Below, in pieces: positions 38,151-49,200 of a stretch of 64,000 nucleotides of DNA. Made by a program: the position numbers and the translations under genes. Every line of letters begins with the position of its first letter. The stretch's first letter is position 1. Source of the DNA: Ricinus communis (lineage: Eukaryota; Streptophyta; Magnoliopsida; Malpighiales; Euphorbiaceae). The stretch covers positions 18,235,582-18,299,581 of the forward strand of contig NC_063262.1 of NCBI RefSeq assembly GCF_019578655.1, written 5' to 3'. The notes under the pieces are model-generated. The model saw nothing but the letters and a program-made list of their open reading frames with translations. It had not been told where the DNA came from and ran no database searches.

Positions 38151-39600
38151 TATCATGTGTCATTTTCTTATTGGAAAATAATATGACATGGATTCATAAA
38201 ATTCTGCCTAGTGGAGTCTTATGAAAAAACTTGCCTTCTCTATATATATATACTAACAATTTGCTCATATGATTGTATGACTATATTATTTATTTTATAT
38301 TTTATATTTTATATTTAAAATTTTTATTTATATATAGTTTAATTTATAATATTAATATAAAATATAAATTTTATTTTTATTTTTATGATATTTCTATTTA
38401 CATCTATATTGGTCTTTTATAAAAATTATATAATATAGTCTTGTAAAAGTTTTACATTTATAATATGCTAAAGCAAATAAATATGAGAAGTACTATACAT
38501 ATTTGTCAACTTTAATTTTGTATCTATATCTTTACACTAATAAATTCTTATAAGTATTTTTTAAAAAATAAAATTGTTAGAAGTCTTGCTATTTTTTTTA
38601 TTATTATTACTTTTTAATGTCACATACATATAAATAAAAACTATTTTCTAACTTTTATATTCGACCAATAAGTTCTCAAACGTGTCACAAATTTCTTTTA
38701 ATTATTTTTTTATGATCCAAATTTAGAATTTTTATTCTTTTACTATATTATTATTATTATTATTTATATGTATAAATAACTAAATATATATATATATATA
38801 TATATTATTAGAAAACTAATAAGATTTATTATTAATATGTAGTAGCTATGATAATTATTGTAATACCCATAATTTTTTTTAATAAAGATAATATTAATAA
38901 TGATTAATTAATGAGTTTTTATTTAAGTTAATTTTAGCTTTATTTTTATTTGGTTTAATTTGAAATGATTTAATGAAAATTTTAATATTAGTCAATTGAA
39001 TAAATTATTTTTCTATACCCAATTAGTTTGAAATTTTAAGAATTAATTAAGTAAATTATTTGAAGGGTAGATTATATTTTTGGTTATTCTAATTTTTCCC
39101 TAATGTATATGTATATATATAAATAAAATTATATATTGAAAAATTTTGAAAAAAATTATAAAGGATATTTTTATAAAAGAATTTTGGGGAAATTGGTATT
39201 TTAATTAACTAGTAGTATTAAAATTTAAGTTGGAAAATAATTATTAAATTGATTATTTAATTTAATGTGTGTGTAGGACTTAATTGGAAAATTATTTTTG
39301 GATGAGGTTAAAAGTATAATTTCATTAATATGAGGTTTTAATGGAAATTTGTATGTTTGGTATTTTTGTAAATAATTGTGTCGGCGGGGGTATATGTAAT
39401 TTTGTACTTTTAATAATTCTAGTTTGGTCCAAATTAATTACTTAGGGGTTTAATTGAAAGGATAAAGGAAAGTTTAGGGGTTAAATTGGAATTCTGCAGG
39501 ATGAAATTGTAAGTAATTAAAAAAGTTGATGGACAAAATCGTAATAAGAAAAAGTTCAGGGATCAAATGTCGATATTGAAAGAAAAGAAAATCGGGGAAG

Positions 39601-39626
39601 AAGAGAGAGAGAGAGAGAGAGAGAGG
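39601..39626. repeat. (GA)n microsatellite in solo LTR 2
   Basis: Pure AG run ending in GGGGGCG. Confidence 0.9.
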
Positions 39627-40937
39627 GGGCGTTGCGAGTGAAGAAGAAGGAGGAGGGCTGCATTGCCGTCTTGGCTGCGGCGTCGTGAGCAGCGGCGTGA
39701 GGCGAAAATCGCAAAGAGAGGCGGCCCGGCGTCGTTCGGCCTTTCTGACCGATCTCGGTGGCGATCGGCTCCCCTTGGAGAGAGCTTCCTTTTGGCAGTG
39801 GCGGCGTCAGTTTTGATGGCCGGAGGAGGGAATTCCGGCGAAGTGGTGGCAACCGTATTTTCCAGCGAGCTCCGGCGGAGGATGGACGATCGGAGGACGT
39901 ATCCCGACTCTCCTCAGCTCAAGCTTCGTAATGGCACCGGTTTCGTGGCGATCGGGCTTCGTTTGTAAATCGACGGCCGAGATCGTTTGTAAATCTCTCC
40001 GGATGATCGGGTGTCAAATCGAAAAATCGGAAGCAGGGATCGTCATCAGCGCGTCGTTTTGTGTCCGATGGTGTGTTCGGACCGTCGATCAGACTCCGGT
40101 GGCTGGAGGCGAGTCGATCGAGCATCTCGGTAATTTTTCTCTGGCCCGCTGATTTAAGAATTCTTTGATTCAATTTATAGTTATTGATTTGTGTTGAGTA
40201 TTAGATGATATTTATGAGTCAAAAATAATTGTCTGTCAGTTGCCTGCCTCGTGTTTTTTGCTGTGTAGCGGAGTCGGGAAAATAGTGAAGTTTGGGGACC
40301 CGACCCCGTTGTTTGGATTGTTGGATATTTGAAGTGCTTTTCTGGCAGGTCTTGGACCCGTTTTACGGGGGGTAAATGTCCGTGTTGCAGGGGAGGTTCT
40401 GCCGAATTTTCGGTAGAATTTACTCGAATCGGGATTCTTAGACAGTCAGTCCTAGGAGTCTAGACCTAGGATTAATGATCGATTGTTTCAGCATTTTAAT
40501 AAATTATTTTCCGTGATTAGATGATCTGATTAGATGATCTGTCTGTTCGTCTCGCTCCAACTGAGGCACCGGAGCAGAGTTAGGAGGTCGCCAAACCAAT
40601 GAGTTAAAGTCATATATCGCTTATGCACGTGTCATGCATAAAATTTGATTTGCTATTGTAATTGTTCATTTGCAATTCCAATTATTCATTTAATTATTAT
40701 TATATGCATGATGCTTTTTAATCACTATTTAAATATGTTCTTCCTTTATCACCAATTTTAATATTGCATGGTGACTCGGGATGAGGCTTTAGTAGAACAT
40801 GCCACTTGATGGGTCGCATCAGGACCGCGTGCGCACCGGTAATGATCAAAGACAAATAATAAAGTTATTATGGATTTGTTTGCCCTGATCGAGCATTGCT
40901 CTCTGGGCTGAGTTCAGTTGATTGCTGGAGTTAAAGT

Positions 40938-41330
40938 CCCTGATCGAGCTTGCTCTTCGGGCGCTAGTCCTGTTGGAATAAGAGAGTTGAGATATAAGTG
41001 ACCAGGCTGGAGGTAAGGTCCCTGATCGAGCTTGCTCTCTGGGCGCCAGTCCTGTTGGAATGAGAGAGTTGAGATATAAGTGACCAGGCTGGAGGTAAGG
41101 TCCCTGATCGAGCTTTGCTCTCTGGGCGCTAGTCCTGTTAGAATGAAAAAGTTGAGATATAAGTGACCGGGCTGGAGGTAAGGTCCCTGATCGAGCTAGC
41201 TCTCTAGGCGCCAGTCCTGTTGGAATGAGAGAGTTGAGATATAAGTGACCAGGCTGGAGGTAAGGTCCCTGATCGAGCTTTACTCTTTGGGAACCAGTCC
41301 TGTTGAAATGAGAGAGTTAAGATATTAGAG
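40938..41330. repeat. Five tandem ~82-bp units in solo LTR 2
   Basis: Units start with CCCTGATCGAGCT at 40938, 41020, 41102, 41185 and 41267 (periods 82, 82, 83, 82). Each contains GGCGCCAGTCCTGTTGGAAT or a close variant and GAGTTGAGATATAAGTGACC. The last unit is diverged at its end. A half-similar word at 40888 may be an older unit. Confidence 0.93.
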
Positions 41331-42116
41331 TTGAGCTTAGTCGAGACGTAAGTTTTGAAATTGATCGAGATGTTGAGTTGGGATTAGGGTTCTACTGAAG
41401 TACTCCGTCCCATTGCGTGTGGAATAATTTTTATTTAAGCATGGCATGACACATATGTTTTAACATGACATGTATGGTTTGCGTGATTTATTAATTATTT
41501 TAAAATTAAATGAATGTGATATTGAGATGTTTGAAACTGTTTTAGATATATGATTTTAGCTCACTCTCGAGACTGACAGTCTCAATTTATTTTTTTCAGA
41601 TGCGTGACTGTTAGTCTTCCCGCGACTCTTATTCAGTAACCCGACTCCTTCATCATTAGGTGATGTATTTGATTTGGTATGTAAATTGATAAATCTTAGA
41701 TCCTCCGCAGTAGTAATAGTAGAGGTATCAGTGGTAATTTTCTGTAGTTTCGAGTCTCGTCTAATTCTTCTGGCAGACCGATTCAATTGTGTAAGATTTA
41801 ATGTTAAGACAATTTGTGGCTTTAATAATATTAATTTGAGATGAGATTTGATTGAGTTAGTGTGTGTCAGGCTTACTACGGGATTCGGTGGCCTTACGTC
41901 TACCCATTCCCTAATGTCGGTCACGGGCCCACGGATGGATCGTGACAATTATTATACTTATTATAATTATATTTTAAGAACATAATAGTCTTATATTTAA
42001 ATAAGTCATAAATTTTTATCACATTCATTATTAACATTTAATTTTTTTATAAATATTATAATTAACACTTTTATAATATATGTCATCTCATTTTTAAATT
42101 TTTTTCTCTTACTATT

Positions 42117-42117
42117 T

Positions 42118-42141
<24 letters not shown>
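42117..42141. repeat. (TTA)n microsatellite
   Basis: TTA run inside an AT-rich repeat unit; equivalent runs occur at the same unit position at 42944-42977 and 43782-43830. Confidence 0.9.
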
Positions 42142-42149
<8 letters not shown>

Positions 42150-42943
42150 TATTATTAGAAAGCTAATAAGATTTATTATTAATATATAGCAGCTATAATA
42201 ATTATTATAATTATTTCTTAAGAACATAATAGTCTTATATTTAAATAAGTTCTAAATTTTTATCACATTCATCATTAAAATTTAAGATTACATTTAATTT
42301 TTTATAAATATTATAATTAACATTTTTATAATATATGCCATGTGTCAACTTTTCATTAAAAAATAACATGACGTGGCTTCAGAAAATTCATTAAAAAACA
42401 ACATGATGATGAAAACCAAAGATAAAATTCATTAATATTTTATTATATTATACAAATAAGATTGATGAGATAAAACAATTCTATAATAAAAAATATAATA
42501 TAACATATATATTTTTTAAAATTATATATATAAATATTTTCTTAAGACAAGACTTAAAAAATTTATATTTTATTATTATAGAAAGTTTATTCTTATTCAT
42601 GATTTGTCCAAATTGGAACTAAATATTTTTATAACTATATAGAAGTTATTTCTATATAGAGTGTTAGTATAAAGAGGCTTTACTATTACATATATTTATC
42701 TAACTTTAATTTTGTATTTGTTTCATTGCACTAATAAGTTCTCATACATCCATATAATAATTATTTTTAACAAATTATGTTAGAATTTTTACTATTTTTT
42801 TTATTATTACTACTTTTTAATATCACATACATATAAATTGAAACTTTTTTCTAATTGTTATATTCAATCAATAAGTTCTCAGATGTGTTACAAATTTTTT
42901 AACTGTTTTTTTATGATTTAAATTTAGAATTTTATTTTTTTGA

Positions 42944-42977
<34 letters not shown>
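42944..42977. repeat. (ATT)n microsatellite
   Basis: ATT run at the homologous position of the next unit. Confidence 0.9.
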
Positions 42978-43781
42978 TATTTTCATATATATGAATATAA
43001 TATATATTTTATTATAAAAATAATAAGTTTATTATTAATATGTAGTAGCCATGATAATTATTATACCTATTATAATTATTTTTTAAGAACATAATAGTCT
43101 TATATTTTAAATAGGTCATAAATTTTTAACATATTCATTATTAGCATTTAAGATCACATTTAATTTTTTTTACAAATGTTATAATTAACACTTTTATAAA
43201 TATGTCATGTGTCATTTCTAATTGAAAAATAATATGACATGGATTCATAAAATTCTGCCACGTGAGGCCTTATGAAAAAACTTGGTCTGTTTTATATATA
43301 TACTAGCAATTTGCTCATACGATTGCGTGATTATTTTATTTATTTTTATTTAAATTTTTATTTTATATATTATATATAATTTAATTTATAATATTAATAT
43401 AAAATATAAGTTTTACTTTTATCTCTATGATATTTTTATTTACATCTATATTAGTCTTTTATATAAATCATATAATATAATGTTGTAAAATTTTTATATT
43501 TTTAATATGCTAAAGCAAATAAATATGACAAAAAGTATACATATTTGTCAACTTTAATTTTGTATCTATTTATTCCACTAATAAATTTTCATAATTATAT
43601 TTAAAAATAAAATTGTTAGAATTCTTGCTATGTTTTTATTATTATTACTTTTTAATATCACATACATATAAATTGAATTTTTTTTCTAATTGTTATATTA
43701 AAATAATAAGTTCTCAAACGTGTCACAAATTTCTTCTAATTATTTTTATGATCAAAATTTAAAATTTTTATTCTTTTACTA

Positions 43782-43830
<49 letters not shown>
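43782..43830. repeat. (ATT)n microsatellite
   Basis: Longest ATT run of the array, about 16 units, at the homologous position of a further unit. Confidence 0.93.
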
Positions 43831-43831
<1 letters not shown>

Positions 43832-44225
43832 GAAAGCTAATAAAATTTATTATTAATATGTAGGAGCTAGTAACGTAGAGTCTCATGAAAAAGCTTGGCT
43901 TTCTTTATATATATTATAGATTATAGATTAAAAATTTTATTAGAAAGATAATAAAATTTATTGTTAATATGTAGTAGTTATGATAGTTATTATATTAATT
44001 ATAACTATTTTTATGAATATAATAATCTTATATTTTAATAAGTAATAAATTTTAACTATATTCATTATTAGCATTTAAGATCACATTTAATATTTTTATA
44101 AATATTATATGTGTTATTTTTTATTGAAAAATAAGATGACGTGGCTTCATAATATTCTGCCACGTTGACTCTCATAAGAAAATATGGCCTTTTTATACAT
44201 ATATTATAAATTATAGATTATAGAT

Positions 44226-46590
44226 TGATTTAGTCGAGTGATAACTATATATAGCGGTTGGATAACAATGTAGATAGGGAGAAGTAGAAGTTTATACAGA
44301 CGCAAGCATAATGAAACTTAAACTCCCAATACAAATTGGGATGGTTAATGTTTAATTCAAATAGTGAGACTTAGATGGCAGATTGTTTGCTGAGACCTAT
44401 AATGTAATTTCTTTAGTATGTGTGATGAATTTATAATAATGTTGAAACTATAATATTGAACTCAGGACTTCTAAAATAGCTCTATTTTATTGTTTCTTTT
44501 GTTCTAGTTAAGTCGTAGATCAAAAAGCTTAAGACCCACATTATCTTATGACTTCCAATCAACGATCTTCAACCTAAAAGAAGTCCACTTTTATATTCTT
44601 TTTCGGCGGCCTAAGCTTTCAGTTTGCCTGCAATATGTGTATATGCTGTGTTATTTGGTCAATGGTCAGGGACCTGTCATCGTCGTTTCGGATAGATCAA
44701 GCCTTCATCCAAAACTTGAATTAATTTAATGGTGAACTTAAGTGTGAATGTTTTACATCACACTAAATAGCACGTTATTAACTATTCATCAAATTCAAAA
44801 GTTGAAAAATTTGAAGTTTTTCAGTATTGATTAATAAGATTTTATTCGCCATTCACTCTGAATTTTTAATTAAAATATAATTAAACTGCTATATTTATAT
44901 CTTTAAAATATTAGAGGAACATTAGTATCATATTAGAAATACAAGGAGAAAATAGTAATTATTTTTAAAAATTATAAAATTTTATTAACTATCTATATTT
45001 TATAATTGTATCAAATTAATATATATATCCTATTGAAATTACAATTTCAATTTATACTCCATATAATAGTTGATTTTCTTTTCAATTAAGCTTAAGGTCA
45101 ATTAGGTTCGCGATCTACCTCGAATCAAGTATTATAGAGCTCGAGCTCGAGCTCGCCTCGTCAAGCTACTCGAATAGCTCAAGCTCGAGCTCAGCTTGAT
45201 ATTGTTTTACAAGCCGATTCCAAGTAGCTCGCCAGTGAGCTCGGCTCAATAACACTCCTAACTCCTAACAAAGAGTACGTTTGATGAATAGCTAGAACTA
45301 CAAAATCCATATGGTTAATGGTTTTTTATTGGATTATTTCTTTGTTTCCAAAGGAGATATATGACACTAGATTGATCTTTAAAATAAGCATTATGATTCA
45401 AAATTTCACCATTTAATAAGAAAAGAAATAGAATGAGATTATTTTAGAAGTGAATGATAAATCTCAAATTTAATCTTTTAAAAGAGATTAAATTTTTATT
45501 TTGCTATTTAGTAATTAATCATAATTAAATTAAACTCTTTAATATGTGATAGAATTTTCAAATGTTTCAAACTATCAAGTGCAAAGATTTCATAGACTAA
45601 GCCACCCTTAACTAATTAAAAGATTTTCTTGTGTCAGATTTCTGTTTTCTTTCCTTTCTCTCCTTTTATCTCTGCTCTCTCTTTATATCTTTATATATCT
45701 ATCAAGTGTTGTTGCTATTGTTTTTTTATGAGAAAGAACAATTGCTTTTATCTTCTTTTTTTTAATCAATAATTGCTTTTATCCAAGTTGTGTCATTTCA
45801 ACTTTTTTTCTTATTCTTTTCTTTTCAGTTTCAGTATAAAACTATTAAAATCTCTTCTTTTAGGAAATAAAAATATTATTTGAAATTTTAATTAATATAT
45901 AAATATACAATTATTACACTTTAAATAAATTATATTTATATGGAGAAATTGATATCTCATTCATATAATTTAAATTGTAATTTCTGATCTACATAAATAT
46001 TATAAGTATAATTATAAAACATATTATTTTTAGTGAGCTGAGTTACTTGAAGTTTATTAATGAATTTTATTTTTCAAATTTTATATTGAAAGATTGAAAA
46101 CATCTCATAATCACAATGACAGAGACTAAATAGACTTTTATAGAAAAAACTCATAAATTACTATCTAATAACATAAAGAAATCAAATAAAAAATTTAATA
46201 ACTTAACGCAAAAAAACTAAATATCAACAAAGAAATAGACCTGATAATTAAGAACAAATAATAAAGAAAGAAAAACCAAATAAACAACAAAGGAGTTACA
46301 AGCATTAGTATTAACTAAGGGTAGCGAAAAAATACAGATATAATAAAATTTAAGAAGAAAACTGAATAGAGAATGAAAAGAAAAAAAAAAAAAAAGGGAA
46401 GACGAAAAGCAAACAACCAGTTTCTTTTGTTATTGGAAAAACAAAAATTTAATTGCAAAAAAATTCTATTAGAAATTTATTTATAAATGAGATAAGTTCT
46501 ATTTTGAATTTGATCGACCAAATACATCATAAAATTCATTCGGAAATTAAACGAAATATTTAGTAGTTTTTAACCAAACACAACTTAAGT
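44226..46590. other. Intergenic DNA with a GAGCTC-word cluster
   Basis: No gene recognised. At 45138-45245 words of the type GAGCTCGAGCTCGAGCTC are repeated in both orientations, a self-complementary short-motif repeat probably belonging to an eroded non-autonomous element. A poly(A) run lies at 46381-46395. Confidence 0.45.
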
Positions 46591-46596
46591 ATGTGG

Positions 46597-49079
46597 TCAT
46601 AATAATTTCAAATCTCTTCTTTTAGGAAATGAGATTGGTATGTAGATTAACGCTTGTACTTGATTATCAACGCTGGAACCCTTCTTGTCATCCCCATGCT
46701 GGTACACAACTTGGGCAGTTCTCGCTAGATTAAGTGAAGCATTAATGATTGACAGAGGCATCGCACTTGGGGCGATCAGTTCACCATTGAGCTCTGTCCA
46801 TAAGCTTCGAATGAGCTGCCTTACTTGCTTCCTTCCTTCATCATCACATGAAATTCTTTTCTCTCTCATGAGACATTCTATGCTGCATGCAACATCTCCT
46901 CTTTCTTGTTCCTCCTGTAAGATAATTACATGTTTAGTTATTACGCAGTTATGTAGAAGAGGATTATTATCTTAAATATTACACATTTATTATACCCTTG
47001 CAGTGCCGAGATCATCCCAGAGCCGAAGAATTCTTCCTGACAAAGAAAAGAGATCAGGATATGGTTCCATCATCGTCACAGTCTCTTTATTAACACCTTG
47101 GCCCATGAGGAAAAATGAATGAACCAATGCCATATATGTGCCTCCAGTTGTTACCCCATTGTCTAAATATTCCTCAAGAGTTGGCACATATCCACTGTTG
47201 AACCATTTCGCTTCGGTCAAGAAAGCTTCAAACATGTCTATCCACTGTTATAATTACAATCAGGTACATTGTCAGCTCTTTTTATCAGATGTAACATAAC
47301 CTCTGCTTAAAAAAGCAGTCTGAAACGGAGTTATTGTACAGAAAACTAAATAACCCTTTACCGTTCTTTTCAGGTGAGGGACAATGCTCAACCCATGTCG
47401 TTTAAGAATCATAAATCCAATGTCATTAGTGGTATTGTACAGTGCCATATAGCATATTTTCATATACTCAGGTAGTGATTCCATTGCATTAAGATCCCAC
47501 CTGTATAAGCAATACTATGATTGTCAGAGTTGGTGTTTCTGCTACAATGGAAAGCAAGTGCATTTCTATTAGTTGAGGTAGTAACAATTTTATCAGAAGT
47601 GCAAGTTCAAACCTTCGAACCGCTTCAGTAAAGAGAATAAGGTCAGGCAATGAGCCGTAAGTGTCAAAGATATCATCAATAACTAATAAGATGGCAATGG
47701 TTTTTGTTAATTCAATTCGGCATGTGGAATTATATGGCTCTGGAAATATGCCTACAGTCCAGAGGTAGCACTCCAGGGGTCGATCTCTAGCAAAACCAAG
47801 CTTATCGACTAGACCCAACTGTTTCCACCACCTAAATTCAGAAAAAGAAAACGTTGAATTAGTAGCATATCCTCGTGTTTGTCAGACCCACTTTTCATTG
47901 GTTGTATTAAGTTCGTCTTTCCAGTCTCCTGGAAGGCAAACCAAATCATGAATATATTGACATTTTATGTAATTAGACAATCACCTGACAATCTCAATCA
48001 ACTCTTTCTGATGGAGTGATTGAACAGCGTTAAATTCTAACTTGGCTAACTCCAGAAGAGGTGGGCTGTTGTTGCTTTCCAAGCTATACTCATGGATATA
48101 ATTTCTAGCTTCCAACCTAGGCATTCTCAAGTGTCTAGGAAGATCCAAGGCTTGAGAAACATGTCTACTAAGTTTGTGTGCCATTAATGGAATTGATTGT
48201 TCCTCCAGGCAAGTCTTAGTGAACTCCATCGCTTCAACCAATTCAACCTCATCTTTTGTGCCCAAGTAAGATGCCTCATACAGACTCAACAAGCCCCACA
48301 CATCCTTCCTTAAGGACTCCTTGAATTTCCCGTCCTTGTTCATGAATTTGCCGAAAACATCTGTGTTGACCAAACTAGAAAATTAGCATTTTACAATGGC
48401 GAAGTTTTAATCCGAAATTCTGAAAGTGACCGTGTGTACGTACCAGAGTGAGCTGGGAAGCAATTATCTCTCAGCAACCGGAAGCGAAGTGCAGTGGCAA
48501 GAAGATCTTCGGTAGTTTCCAAGTCCAAGAATCTATCAAGTAATGTATTGATTTCTTCTTCAAAATAATATCCAACTCCGAGTCGTTGAATTGAATCAAT
48601 TAACTTCATTGTAGCAATTGGACTGGATGATGTTAGCAATTCTTTCCTGGTTCCCTCATGCAGTTCCTCCATGATTTCTGGTTTTGTAGTAGCCTGACAT
48701 TATAAGATGCACAGCCACCCATAAGCACTAGTAAAAGAAACATAAAACCATTGCATCAAAGTGAAACACAATGCACATGTAAACACAATTCCAAGTTCTG
48801 TCCTATAATTGACATGTAATGACAAAACTTTCTATCGGAAAGTCTTAAGCCTGACCTTTCTGCAAAGAAAATATTAATATTATCGTAAGAGGAAGAAATG
48901 ATGGTTTATACCGGTTCCTTGCGAGTAGGCTGTGAAATGGTAGATATCGAGCATGTGAGGGTCGGCGACCTGACACTCAGAGAGGAGTTTGTACGATATG
49001 AACTGGGTCCCCATGAGATTCCAACTGGAACCTTAGGCGAAGAAGATATGAAGAAACTTTTAGTTCCAATCATACTCAT
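46597..49079 (-). CDS. Plastid monoterpene synthase, TPS-g-like (ocimene/tricyclene synthase type), 7 exons
   Basis: Class I terpene synthase expected to ionise geranyl diphosphate in plastids. Exons on minus: 49079-48912, 48693-48444, 48360-47985, 47831-47613, 47500-47362, 47244-46996, 46914-46597. All junctions are GT..AG and phases join without a stop into 572 residues, near the family norm. Residues 1-56 are a Ser/Thr-rich transit peptide. QRLG is at 92-95, RDR at 280-282, the Mg-binding DDIFD at 317-321 and the NSE/DTE motif DDLGTAREE at 461-469. The seven-exon layout is the usual plant type III. The text IDDIFDTYG, YMKICYMALYNTTN and VYQHGDD matches the tricyclene/(E)-beta-ocimene synthase group best. 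The RR(x)8W motif is absent, as in TPS-g; loss of a short exon segment is the alternative. The exact product cannot be read from sequence. Confidence 0.92.
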
Positions 49080-49174
49080 TTGAGAAGATTTAGGATTATA
49101 TGTTGGGTCTTCTGGTTATATTATATCTCTTTTTTTGTTTCTGCTTCTGGTTATATCTCTTGCCCTATTCAAGT

Positions 49175-49200
49175 ATTGACATGTATATATATATGAAAGT
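49175..49200 (-). promoter_or_regulatory. Possible TATA box of the terpene synthase gene
   Basis: On minus a CATATATATATACATG word lies about 100 bases upstream of the proposed start codon, a plausible TATA position for a gene with a short leader. The surrounding DNA is AT-rich, so chance occurrence is possible. Confidence 0.4.

Larger units (their letters stand above)
38859..41947 (+). mobile_element. Solo LTR 2, ~3.09 kb, inverted copy of LTR 1
   Basis: Begins TGTAATACCC and ends GATCGTGACA, flanked on both sides by the 5-bp duplication ATTAT (38854-38858 and 41948-41952). Outside the duplications the AT-rich repeat unit continues without a break, which confirms the ends. An AT-rich left third is followed by a GA microsatellite (39601-39626), a GC-rich middle (39640-40140) and a tandem-repeat block (40938-41330). 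Only LTR sequence is present. Open frames in the GC-rich middle (39556-39968, both strands) have no recognisable domain. Confidence 0.9.
34831..44225. repeat. Tandem array of AT-rich, Helitron-like repeat units, interrupted by two solo LTRs
   Basis: Units of roughly 0.6-0.95 kb recur head to tail. Landmarks in order: ACTAGCAATTTGCTCAT (38254 in variant form, 43308), TATGCTAAAGCAAATAAATATG (38464, 43507), CACATACATATAAATT (34831, 38622, 42823, 43663), TTATTATTAATATGTAGTAG (35050, 38828, 43026 and variants), CATTTAAGATCACATTTAAT, and a unit end of TTCTGCCACGT followed by CTTATGAAAAAACTTGG (38195, 43252; variants 43878, 44155). The junction of end and start is TATATATATACTAG. Solo LTRs at 35214-38150 and 38859-41947 sit inside two units. 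The layout fits tandem non-autonomous Helitrons, but no CTRR hairpin end was proven. Confidence 0.7.

Noticed and set aside
35209..38159. Reading the 35.2-38.15 kb insertion as a Mutator-like element with a 9-bp duplication (ATATCATGT)
   Set aside because: The same data give TG..CA ends with a 5-bp duplication TATCA, and the second copy gives TG..CA with ATTAT and does not support 9 bp exactly; an LTR is the consistent reading.
48898..49083. Plus-strand frame opposite the terpene synthase start
   Set aside because: It is the antisense shadow of exon 1 (transit peptide) of the minus-strand gene.
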